Assembly: GCF_028994805.1 (NCBI RefSeq)
Contig: NZ_JAJQQP010000002.1
Span: 464,684 to 528,683 of the forward strand
Direction: 5' to 3'
DNA: 64,000 bases
Source: Promicromonospora iranensis
GTDB taxonomy: Bacteria > Actinomycetota > Actinomycetes > Actinomycetales > Cellulomonadaceae
A model generated the notes under the pieces. The model was not told the origin of the DNA. It ran no database searches and worked only from the letters and a program-made list of their open reading frames with translations. Shown here piece by piece: positions 40,951-48,232 of the stretch. Numbering within the stretch: position 1 is the stretch's first letter; the number at the start of each line of letters is the position of its first letter. The position numbers were made by a program, and so were the translations under genes.

Positions 40951-43116
40951 TCAGGCGGTGCCCTCGGCGGCGAGCGCGTCGGTGAGCAGCGCGACGAGAG
41001 CCTCGAGCTGGACGTCCGTGGACGACGCGGTGTCATCGTCGCCTGCCCCGTCCAGCGCCCTCGCGGCCAGACCGGACTTGCTGTCGATCAGCTCGGCGAT
41101 CTTCGAGTCGATGGTCTGCGCCGCGATGACACGCCAGGCGGTGACGGGCTCGGCCTGGCCGATCCGGTGGATCCGGTCGATGGCCTGGGTCTGCTCGGCG
41201 TGGGTCCAGGACAGCTCGGCCAGGACCAGGTTGGAGGCCACCTGGAGGTTCAGTCCGACTCCGGCGGCCGTCAGCGAGCACACCACGATCGACACGTCGG
41301 GGTCGTCCGTGAACGCGGCGATGCTCTTCTCGCGCGCCTTGGGCGTCTGGTCGCCGCGGATCGAGGTGTAGCCGATGCCGCGGTCGGCGAAGGTCTGCTC
41401 GGCCTGGTCCATCACGTCGACGTGCTTGGCGAAGAACACGACCTTGCCGACGTTCCGGGCCAGCTGTGCGGCGTAGTCGGCGGCCAGCCCCGCCTTGGCC
41501 TGGCCGATCCGGCGGACCATGGTGAACACGTTCTCGCCCTTGGCCTTCGAGCTCGAGTCCTTCAGCTCGGCCGCCGCCACCCGGCGCGCGAGGTCGAGGT
41601 CCACACCGTCCGTGACGACGTCGTCCACGACGGAGCTCTCGGCACGCGCCTGCACGGCGGACCGATAGCGGTCCACCAGACGGCGCGCGAGCGCTGCCTC
41701 GGCAGCGCGGATCGAGCGGCCCGCGGCACCGTCGAGCTCGACCGGCAGGTCCGCCACCCGGCGGGCCGGGATGTCGGCGACCACGTCGGCCTTGCGACGG
41801 CGGACGATGCCCATGTCGATCACGCTCGTCCTCGCGGCAGGGTAGAACCCGGGGTCGGCCGGGGTGAGCCCGGTGTCCTCGAGGGCGGCCAGCAGCGGGC
41901 CGAGCGGCTTCTCGTCGTCGATCCAGCCGAGGAACTGCCAGATCGCCCGGAAGTCCTCGATGTCGTTGATCAACGGGGTTCCGGTGAGCGCCATCAGGAG
42001 CGGCCGGGCGGTCCTGGCCCGGATCCGCTCGGAGACGGCGAGCACGTGCTGGGAGCGCTGGGAGCCCTTGTTCTTGATGAAGTGCGCCTCGTCGACGATC
42101 ATGCCGCGGAAGCCGAGATCGCCGAGCCAGCCGACGTGCCGGTCCAGGACCTCGTAGTTGACGATCACGACGTCCGCGAACCCGTCGACCCGCTCGCCGT
42201 CACCGTGGACCACCGTCGGCCGCCGGTTCGGCGTCCACATCCCGACCTCCTGCGCCCAGTTCGTCTTGACCACGTTGGGCGCGACGACCAGCAGAGGGTA
42301 GGCGTCCGCCGCCTGCGCGGCGAGCAGGGCCTGGGCGGTCTTGCCGAGCCCTGGCTCGTCGGCGAGCAGGAACGTGCGATGCCCGCGGGCCGTGGCCTCG
42401 ACGACCTCGGCCTGGTGGGGCATCAGCTTCCGGCCGCGGGGAGCCGACACCGACCGGGCAGCAGGCAGCGGCATGCACGCGGGCGCGCCGGGACCGGCAT
42501 GCTCGAAGGACCGGAAGAGCGGCTCGAGCAGCTCCCAGCCGGCCAGTCGGCGGACGCGCGGAGCCTGCCGCTCGGCGGCGGCCTGGAAGTCCGGGGCGAG
42601 GAACGGGTTCGCCAGCTGGCGCGAGATCACCGAGCGGGGCACCACCCGCTTCTCGGCGCCGGGGGCCGGGGCGGCCGGCGGGGCCGGCGGAGGCTCTTCG
42701 GGCGGCTCCATCCCGGCGGTGCGCAGCAGGGTCGCCTTGAAGGCGCGCGCCGCGTCGGAGACCCGGGCGTCCTCGGCGAGCAGCTCGAGCAGCGAGGTGT
42801 CCCGGGCGGCGATCCTCGCCAGCAGCGTCCCCACCCCGTCGAGACGCTTGAGCTGCTGAGCCCGCTGGGGCTCGGACAGCTCGCCGTCGGCCCGCACCCG
42901 GTTCCGCTCCTCCCGCATGAGGAGCGCCACGACCTGGAACTTCGTGCGCACCGCCGGGCGCGTCGGCGGTCGGCGCACGGCGCCGTCGACCTCGCGCGCG
43001 ACCTCCGCGAGCACGGGGATGATCCCTTGCTCGGCGGGCCGCGGGGCGGCGCGACGGCGCTGGCCGCCGGACCCCGTCCGTGCGCGACCGGACCGGCGTT
43101 GTCCTGCTCGGGCCAC
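40951..43116 (-). CDS. SNF2-family DEAD/DEAH helicase
   Basis: From a GTG at 43116, with AAGGAG six bases upstream, the protein has 721 residues. A basic disordered N-terminus and a helical region with a Pro-rich linker cover about 1-225. The SNF2 ATPase has LMPHQAEVVEATARGHRTFLLADEPGLGKTAQ (Walker A near 255), IVDEAHFIKNKGSQRS near 342, LMALTGTPLINDIEDFRAIWQFLG, and lobe 2 with KVVFFAKHVDVMDQ, SLTAAGVGLNLQ and TQAIDRIHRIGQ. No SWIM, HNH or nuclease domain is seen. Its role is DNA translocation in repair or chromosome maintenance; a substrate protein is unknown. Confidence 0.92.
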   Translation of the reverse strand: MARAGQRRSGRARTGSGGQRRRAAPRPAEQGIIPVLAEVAREVDGAVRRPPTRPAVRTKFQVVALLMREERNRVRADGELSEPQRAQQLKRLDGVGTLLARIAARDTSLLELLAEDARVSDAARAFKATLLRTAGMEPPEEPPPAPPAAPAPGAEKRVVPRSVISRQLANPFLAPDFQAAAERQAPRVRRLAGWELLEPLFRSFEHAGPGAPACMPLPAARSVSAPRGRKLMPHQAEVVEATARGHRTFLLADEPGLGKTAQALLAAQAADAYPLLVVAPNVVKTNWAQEVGMWTPNRRPTVVHGDGERVDGFADVVIVNYEVLDRHVGWLGDLGFRGMIVDEAHFIKNKGSQRSQHVLAVSERIRARTARPLLMALTGTPLINDIEDFRAIWQFLGWIDDEKPLGPLLAALEDTGLTPADPGFYPAARTSVIDMGIVRRRKADVVADIPARRVADLPVELDGAAGRSIRAAEAALARRLVDRYRSAVQARAESSVVDDVVTDGVDLDLARRVAAAELKDSSSKAKGENVFTMVRRIGQAKAGLAADYAAQLARNVGKVVFFAKHVDVMDQAEQTFADRGIGYTSIRGDQTPKAREKSIAAFTDDPDVSIVVCSLTAAGVGLNLQVASNLVLAELSWTHAEQTQAIDRIHRIGQAEPVTAWRVIAAQTIDSKIAELIDSKSGLAARALDGAGDDDTASSTDVQLEALVALLTDALAAEGTA

Positions 43117-43575
43117 ATCTACTCCTTCGCTGCATCCGTACGCGATCCGTACGCGCCGGCGGCGCTACGCGCCGTTCCACACCCCCGCGCCCCGACCGTT
43201 CGGCCGTCGGCGACCGGTCCACCGGCCGACCCGTCGGACGACGACGGAGCAGCCCGGGCCGGGGTGCTCCGACCGGCCGCCGGTTCACCGCGCAGGGTCC
43301 CTGCCGGTACCGCCCACGGCCCTGCGCAGACGCCGATGGTGACACGCCGTCGGGCGCTTCCGTGAACACGGGCGAGATTCGGCCCCGCGATGGCGGTCCC
43401 CGCAGGCGGCCTGCGGGTGCGTAGCCCTGGCGGGCCGAGTCGTTCCGGGTGTCGTTCCGGTTTTGTCCGGTTCCCGAGCTGGTGGGCACGGCAACCGGTG
43501 TGTGGTCGGACTCTACCCCGCGTCCGCGCATCGGGGATGCTGAGCAGCAGTGGGAGGGCGTCGAGCGAGCGATGC
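43117..43575. other. Gene-free intergenic stretch
   Basis: About 460 bp upstream of the helicase. A direct repeat ATCCGTACGCG occurs twice near 43133-43156. No coding or RNA gene could be supported. Confidence 0.5.
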
Positions 43576-44035
43576 TCAGCGCCGGATCCGGCGGTCCACG
43601 GCGACCCAGTTCGTCTCCCATGTCGTCCCGCCGTCGGCCGAGAACGCCTGCTCGAACCGCGCCTCGTCCTTGCTCACCTGGTCGACGAGGAACCGCACCT
43701 TGATCGGACGGTCACCGAGCTCGTCGTCGCCGTAGAACTCACCGACTCCATCGCGGAAACCGCCGTACACGGCCGGCGTGAGCAGCCCGTCGCGCAGGTT
43801 GACGAAGGTCAGGCTCCACCGCTGCGCCTGCGGCTCGTACAGCCTCAGGTTGAGCGCTTCGATACGGCCGTCCGGCCCCGACACGTCAAGCTCGACGACG
43901 TTGGCCCGCCGGTCCGCGAGCGGCCGCACGGTGCTGGTGCCGGAGAACCGGAGCCACTCGTCCGGGGACTCCGAGAGCGGGTCGGCAAGGACCCGCACGG
44001 TGGTGCGCCAGGTGCCGATCTCCCAGTCGAAGATC
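43576..44035 (-). pseudogene. Conserved hypothetical (DUF1579-like) gene lacking its 5' end
   Basis: The frame from GTG 43998 gives 140 residues, but homology-like sequence continues upstream of that codon: FDWEIGTWRTT directly precedes VRVLADPLSE, matching the family's FDFxIGTWxxxxRR start. No start codon exists between there and an in-frame TAG at about 44060. The rest is well preserved: RANVVELDVSGPDGRIEALNLRLYEPQAQRWSLTF and FEQAFSADGGTTWETNWVAVDRR. The gene has therefore lost its start and promoter where it abuts the HxlR gene head to head. A short product from GTG 43998 is possible but would lack the first strand. Confidence 0.65.
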
Positions 44036-44353
44036 GGCGGGAAGTGGAAGCTGACGCTGCTCTACTGGCTCGCCCACGGCGAGTCCCACTTCGCCGGCCT
44101 GCGTCGCAGAGGTGCGCCCATCACGGCCAAGGTGCTGGCCGAACAGCTCCGCGAGCTCGAGGCCGACGGGCTCGTCGAACGGGTGGTGACCGGACCTGTC
44201 CCCGCACCCGTCATCTACCGGCTCACCCCGTACGGGGCCACCGTCCTGCCCGTCGTCGAAGGAGTGCGGGTGTGGGGCGAGGCGCACCTGCGGCGCACCG
44301 ACGGAGCTGCCCCGTCCGATCCGGCGATGGGCTGCGCCGGCGCGATCACGTAG
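44000..44353 (+). CDS. HxlR-family transcriptional regulator, 5' end disturbed
   Basis: The winged HTH is intact from IGGKWKLTLLYWLAHGESHFAGLRRRGAPITAKVLAEQLRELEADGLVERVV through YRLTPYGATVLPVVEGVRVWGEAHL. HxlR proteins normally have a short segment with a redox Cys (CPvexxLdvIGGKWK) before this. Here it is replaced by VPISQSK, which is antisense to the neighbouring gene. In-frame GTG codons at 44000, 44003 or 44012 could start translation, but no ribosome site is evident. The protein may be silent or a Cys-less variant. Its natural target was probably the divergent DUF1579-like gene. Confidence 0.6.
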   Translation: MVRQVPISQSKIGGKWKLTLLYWLAHGESHFAGLRRRGAPITAKVLAEQLRELEADGLVERVVTGPVPAPVIYRLTPYGATVLPVVEGVRVWGEAHLRRTDGAAPSDPAMGCAGAIT

Positions 44354-44418
44354 GACGGCCACGTCGTGGCGGTCCGCTGACGCGGCGTCCCGCCGGCGAA
44401 GTCCGGCATGCTGTACCC

Positions 44419-44664
44419 ATGCCGAAGACCTTGCCCTCGGGCCCCACGGTGATCACCGACGACAGTGAAGTGCGCTTCATCGCCGGGACCGACCAGTTCG
44501 CGATCCGTCTCAAGGACGGGCACCTGCACGTGCGCGCCATCGACACCGGCGGCAGCGAGGCCCAGCTCGCCGTGATCCCGACGTCACGCAGCACCGTCAA
44601 CCTGCAGATCGAGCATCGCGGGGCACCCGGCCCGGTGGCGGTGGAAGGGCCGACGCTGCGCTGA
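44419..44664 (+). CDS. Small hypothetical protein
   Basis: From ATG 44419 the product has 81 residues with alternating hydrophobic/polar strands (VITDDSEVRFIAGTDQFAIRLKDGHLHVRAID and VIPTSRSTVNLQIEH), suggesting a small beta-sandwich. There is no signal or membrane segment. The codon third positions are GC-rich like real genes. No family was recognised. It follows the HxlR gene by 65 bp in the same direction and has a weak ribosome site. Confidence 0.5.
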   Translation: MPKTLPSGPTVITDDSEVRFIAGTDQFAIRLKDGHLHVRAIDTGGSEAQLAVIPTSRSTVNLQIEHRGAPGPVAVEGPTLR

Positions 44665-44665
44665 G

Positions 44666-44880
44666 TCAGCCGCGCTCCAGGACGGGGACGACCGCGCCCT
44701 CGACGAGCCAATGGCGCGCCCCGGCTCTCTCGAGCCACGCGGTGCGGTCGCCGGCCAGGCTCGCCGTCACCGAACCACCCGGGAAGCGGGCAAGGTCAGG
44801 GCCGTCGTATCCGGAGGCCGACGCCGTCGCGCGGTACAGGTAGGAGGCATCCGCGGCACCTCGACACGCACGTCGCTCAT
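44666..44880 (-). pseudogene. Possible frameshifted small gene
   Basis: An ATG at 44880 opens MSDVRVEVPR, while a different frame continues plausibly as DASYLYRATASASGYDGPDLARFPGGSVTASLAGDR...HWLVEGAVVPVLERG to a stop at 44666. Joining the two needs one frameshift near 44850. The two parts together would be about 70 residues. Function unknown; the frameshift interpretation is tentative. Confidence 0.3.
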
Positions 44881-44975
44881 GGTCCCTCGGCTCTCCTGCC
44901 TCACGCCATCCACTACGGAGAGTGTCGACCAGAGGTTGCCTCGGTGTCCCGGCTCGCATCGCGCCGCCTCGGTCG

Positions 44976-45551
44976 TCAGTCTCGGGTGAGCGCTTCCCAC
45001 TTCGTCATGCGGGCCCGCAGGTCGATCAGCTCGCCGTTCGCGGAGAACGTGCCGTCACCGCGGTGGTGGACCTCCGCGCCCGCGGGCGCGGCCGGATCGA
45101 TCCAGGCCCGCTCGATCCGCAGCAACCACAGGCTGTAGTCGTCCACGAGGCGGTCGTCCGCGACGGTGCACTCGACGTTGGCGAAGCACTCCGCCACGAG
45201 CGGGGCCCGCACCGTCGCCGCGGGCGCCGGGGTCAGGCCGTAGCGCTCCCACTTGTCGACGTCGGCGCCCGACACGTTGCCGATGTCGACGACCGTCTCG
45301 AGGAGCTCACGGCCCGGGATGCCGATGACGCACTCGCCGGTGTCGCGCAGCGCCGTGAACGAGTGGTCCCAGGGCCCGACGACCAGAGCGAGCGTCGCCG
45401 AGTGCCGCACCGGCATGTTGAACCCGTTGGTCATCAGGTTCACGCGCTGCCCGTCGGCGGTGGAGACGAGCACGACGGGTCCCGGCTCGAAGAGCCGGTG
45501 CGCCTTGTCCAGCGGGTACTGCGCGAACCGGTCGGTGGATCGGTCGGTCAT
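44976..45551 (-). CDS. Flavin reductase-like domain protein
   Basis: This 191-residue protein has the FMN-binding split barrel of the flavin reductase (FlaRed/RutF-like) family: PGPVVLVSTADGQRVNLMTNGFNMPVRHSATLALVVGPWDHSFTALRDTGECVIGIPGRE, then ECFANVECTVADDRLVDDYSLWLLRIERAWID. It would reduce FMN with NAD(P)H or act as an FMN oxidoreductase on a small substrate. It starts 7 bp after the stop of the SDR gene, so the two are co-transcribed. Confidence 0.87.
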   Translation of the reverse strand: MTDRSTDRFAQYPLDKAHRLFEPGPVVLVSTADGQRVNLMTNGFNMPVRHSATLALVVGPWDHSFTALRDTGECVIGIPGRELLETVVDIGNVSGADVDKWERYGLTPAPAATVRAPLVAECFANVECTVADDRLVDDYSLWLLRIERAWIDPAAPAGAEVHHRGDGTFSANGELIDLRARMTKWEALTRD

Positions 45552-45558
45552 GACGGCC

Positions 45559-46335
45559 TCAGATGATCTGCTGCGTCGGCAGGATCGTGATCTCGGTGAG
45601 GTTCACGTGCTTCGGCAGGCCGGCGACGAACGAGACCGTCTCGGCGACGTCGCGGGACTGGAGCACGTCGATCTGCTCGATCAGGTCGGCCATGAGCTTG
45701 CTCGCGTCCGAGTCGGTCACGTGGTCGGGCAGCTCGGTGTCGACCATGCCCGGCTCGACGGTCGAGACGCGGACGTTCTTGCGGCCGAGCTCGGTGCGCA
45801 GCAGGCGGGTCAGGTGGCTGAGGTAGGCCTTGGTGCCCGAGTAGACCTGGAACTTCTCCAGGACCCGCGTGGCGGCGATCGACGAGGTGGTGACCAGGTC
45901 CGCCGACCGGCCCGCGGCAGCGGCGGCCTCCAGGGCGGGCAGGAACCCCTGGATCGTGTTCATCACGCCCTTGACGTTGAGGTCGATCTGGGCGTCCCAG
46001 TCCTCCACCTTCAGGTCGCTGATCGAGGCGATGAGCTGGACGCCCGCGTTCGCGAACACCAGGTCCACCTCGCCGAGCTCCTCCGCGACGCGGTCGGCGG
46101 CGGCCAGCACCTGCGCGCGGTCCGTGACGTCCGTCGGGACCGCGAGCGCCGTGCCACCGTTCTCGCGGATGCGTGCCACGACGGCGTCGAGGCGATCGGC
46201 GCGCCGTGCGAGCAGGGCCACCTTGGCGCCGAGGGCTGCGAACATCTCCGCGGTCGCCTCGCCGATCCCGCTCGACGCTCCCGTGACGACGGCGACGCGT
46301 CCGTCGAGGGCACCAGGGGTGATGATTCCGGTCAT
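45559..46335 (-). CDS. Short-chain dehydrogenase/reductase (SDR)
   Basis: From ATG 46335, with AAGGAG upstream, the protein has 258 residues. The cofactor motif VAVVTGASSGIGEATAEMFAALGAKVALLARR ends strand 2 in Arg, favouring NADP. VFANAGVQLIAS is the NAG motif, TTSSIAATRV the Ser, and VYSGTKAYLSHL the catalytic Tyr-x-x-x-Lys. VSTVEPGMVDTEL is also typical. It is the first gene of an operon with a flavin reductase. A 12-bp perfect inverted repeat in its leader is the likely site of an MLTR-type regulator such as the one encoded nearby. Confidence 0.93.
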   Translation of the reverse strand: MTGIITPGALDGRVAVVTGASSGIGEATAEMFAALGAKVALLARRADRLDAVVARIRENGGTALAVPTDVTDRAQVLAAADRVAEELGEVDLVFANAGVQLIASISDLKVEDWDAQIDLNVKGVMNTIQGFLPALEAAAAAGRSADLVTTSSIAATRVLEKFQVYSGTKAYLSHLTRLLRTELGRKNVRVSTVEPGMVDTELPDHVTDSDASKLMADLIEQIDVLQSRDVAETVSFVAGLPKHVNLTEITILPTQQII

Positions 46336-46357
46336 GGTCGTGACTCCTTCTCCGGGG

Positions 46358-46447
46358 TGGTTGTGCCCCTCGTCCGGGGGCACAACCAGAGTCACGTGCG
46401 GCGAGCGGGTGAACCAGGCCGTCGGTTTCCTAGCCGTGGCACAACCA
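46358..46447. promoter_or_regulatory. SDR operator: inverted repeat plus half-site
   Basis: TGGTTGTGCCCC (46358-46369) and its exact complement GGGGCACAACCA (46377-46388) are separated by 7 bp just upstream of the SDR start. A further half-site, GGCACAACCA, lies at 46438-46447. Regulation by the neighbouring MLTR-type protein is inferred from proximity. Confidence 0.65.
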
Positions 46448-46520
46448 GGTATCGGGCCGGGACGAGTACGGCTTCTGTCGGTCGCGGCGCTCGGAGCCGT
46501 AGGGCACAGAGTCGAAGTGC

Positions 46521-47015
46521 TCAGGCCGGCAGGTGGTCGAGCAGGGGCAGCAGCCGCGACGTCGCGGGCCGCGGCGTGGCGACGCGGAGCAGCAGGCCGT
46601 CGCGCCGGAAGGTCCGGCGGTCGAAGGTCAGCTCACCGAGGTCGGGATGGCGTACCGCGTAGGTGTCGAGGAGCTTGAGGCGCAGACGACGCCCGCCCCA
46701 CAGGCTCTCGAAGCGAGGACTCTCCTGGCGGAGGCGGCGGACGGCGGCCTGTGCCGCCTGCGTGGTGTGCTCCTCGTCGGCCCTGTCCAGCAGGGCGGCC
46801 ACCACGTCGTGCTCCTCGTGCCGGCGGTCGACGAAGAACGAGGCGGCAGCGGGGTCGCAGAACACCATCCTGCCGACGTCGCCGCGGTCGGCGAAGGGCA
46901 GGTGCAGGGTTCGCCACCGCCGGTTCGCGTCGACCACGACCAGCCCGCCGTCCAGCACGACGGCGGGCTCGTGCTCGGGGAGCACGAGCAGCGGCAGGAC
47001 GGTCGGGACAGGCAC
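46521..47015 (-). CDS. MLTR/MmyB-type ligand-binding domain without HTH
   Basis: The 164-residue product, from a GTG at 47015, matches only the C-terminal PAS-like domain of XRE-MLTR regulators: VLPEHEPAVVLDGGLVVVDANRRW, VGRMVFCDPAAASFFVDRRHEEHDVVAALL, and LWGGRRLRLKLLDTYAVRHPDLGELTFDRRTFRRDGLLLRV. The XRE helix-turn-helix expected in front is absent and no remnant was recognised. It lies between the SDR operon and a complete MLTR gene, which it resembles. Either a truncated paralogue or a stand-alone sensor. Confidence 0.7.
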   Translation of the reverse strand: MPVPTVLPLLVLPEHEPAVVLDGGLVVVDANRRWRTLHLPFADRGDVGRMVFCDPAAASFFVDRRHEEHDVVAALLDRADEEHTTQAAQAAVRRLRQESPRFESLWGGRRLRLKLLDTYAVRHPDLGELTFDRRTFRRDGLLLRVATPRPATSRLLPLLDHLPA

Positions 47016-47115
47016 GCTCGCACGCTAGTCCCGCCGTGCGCGGCGAGCCTGGCCCTGTTCCTCCCAGGAGCGCGCGGCGCGGTTCCTGCGAGGAGCGCGG
47101 CGGCTCAGGCGGCGA

Positions 47116-47979
47116 TCAGGTCGTCCGGGCCACGCGCACCGACTCCGCCACGGGCACCGGCTCCGTCACCGGCGCCGACCCCTGCCGCGCGAGCGTGCGG
47201 AAGGCCCGCTCCCCGGCGCTCGCCGGCTCGGCCCGGTACACGACGAGCTGGTACCCGGGCATGGCGGCGACCTCGAAGGCGTCGAACGTGATGGTGAGCT
47301 CGCCGACGTCGGGATGCCGCAGCGCCTTCTCGTCGTGCGTCTTCTGCTCCACCTCGTGCGCCGCCCAGAGGTCGGCGAACTCCGTGCTGCCGGAGGTGAG
47401 CCGCTCCAGGAGCTCCTGTCGGCGGGCGGTGCCGGCGTAGAGCCCGGAGGTGGCCCGCAGGTTGGCCACGCACCCTGCGGACGCGCGCTCCCAGTCGACG
47501 TAGAACCGGCGGCCCTCGGGGTCGAGGAACACCATCTCGACGAGGTTCCGCGTGGCGGTGAACGGCCGGAACAGGGCGGTCGCGAGCTGGTTGGCCGCCA
47601 CGATGTCGAGCAGGGGGTCGAGGACGAAGCAGGCGGCATCGGGCCAGCCGTCCATGAGGCGCACGAGGGTCGAGTCGACCGGCTGCGCCGTCTCGGCGAG
47701 CTCAGGGACCCACGCGATCTGCGCGAGCCCGTAGGCGTAGCGCCGCTCGTGGGCGTCGAGGTCCAGGGCGTGGGCGAGGGCGTCGAGCACCTGCTCCGAA
47801 GGGCTCTGCTCACGGCCCTGCTCCAGGCGGGTGTAATAGTCCACGCTCACGCCCGCGAGCATCGCGACCTCGTCCCTGCGGAGCCCGGGAACGCGTCGTC
47901 GTCCCGAGGAGGGGAAAGGCAGGGACTCGACCGAGGCCGCAGCCCGCTTGGCCCGGAGAAAATCGCCCAGCTCGCTCAC
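47116..47979 (-). CDS. XRE-family regulator with MLTR/MmyB ligand-binding domain
   Basis: A GTG at 47979 with GGGAG upstream gives 287 residues. The XRE HTH is at about 2-72: LGDFLRAKRAAAS, RRRVPGLRRDEVAMLAGVSVDYYTRLEQGREQSPSEQVLDALAHAL. The C-terminal MLTR domain follows: LVRLMDGWPDAACFVLDPLLDIVAANQLATALF, VEMVFLDPEGRRFYVDWERASAGCVANLRATSG, ALRHPDVGELTITFDAFEV. These regulators often control neighbouring SDR genes, such as the operon at 45-46.3 kb. Confidence 0.93.
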   Translation of the reverse strand: MSELGDFLRAKRAAASVESLPFPSSGRRRVPGLRRDEVAMLAGVSVDYYTRLEQGREQSPSEQVLDALAHALDLDAHERRYAYGLAQIAWVPELAETAQPVDSTLVRLMDGWPDAACFVLDPLLDIVAANQLATALFRPFTATRNLVEMVFLDPEGRRFYVDWERASAGCVANLRATSGLYAGTARRQELLERLTSGSTEFADLWAAHEVEQKTHDEKALRHPDVGELTITFDAFEVAAMPGYQLVVYRAEPASAGERAFRTLARQGSAPVTEPVPVAESVRVARTT

Positions 47980-48116
47980 AATCGCTCCCGTCGGCAGTGC
48001 GACCACCGCGGCGTCCGGTCGACCTCCGCGGCAAGGCTGTCGCAAGGGTGGTTCATGGCTGCGGGCACGATCTTAACCAGACCGTGACACGTCGCCGCGC
48101 GGTTCCTGGGTGCGCG

Positions 48117-48232
48117 GCGGCCCGCCGACGCCGACCCGCGCGACGTCCGCGGCGTGTTCGTCGGCGGGCGCGTGCGCACGTGGGACGGCGAGCGCGTCCA
48201 GCGCCTGCTCCCTCGCGCCTCCCTCTCCGCGC
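48117..48232 (+). pseudogene. Possible amidohydrolase C-terminal remnant
   Basis: One plus-strand frame reads ADADPRDVRGVFVGGRVRTWDGERV, the pattern seen at the C-terminus of amidohydrolases (dP-x-x-VrgVfvdGrvr). No upstream domain is present, and the frame runs on antisense through the PL11 gene. Probably a fragment left by a rearrangement. Confidence 0.35.
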
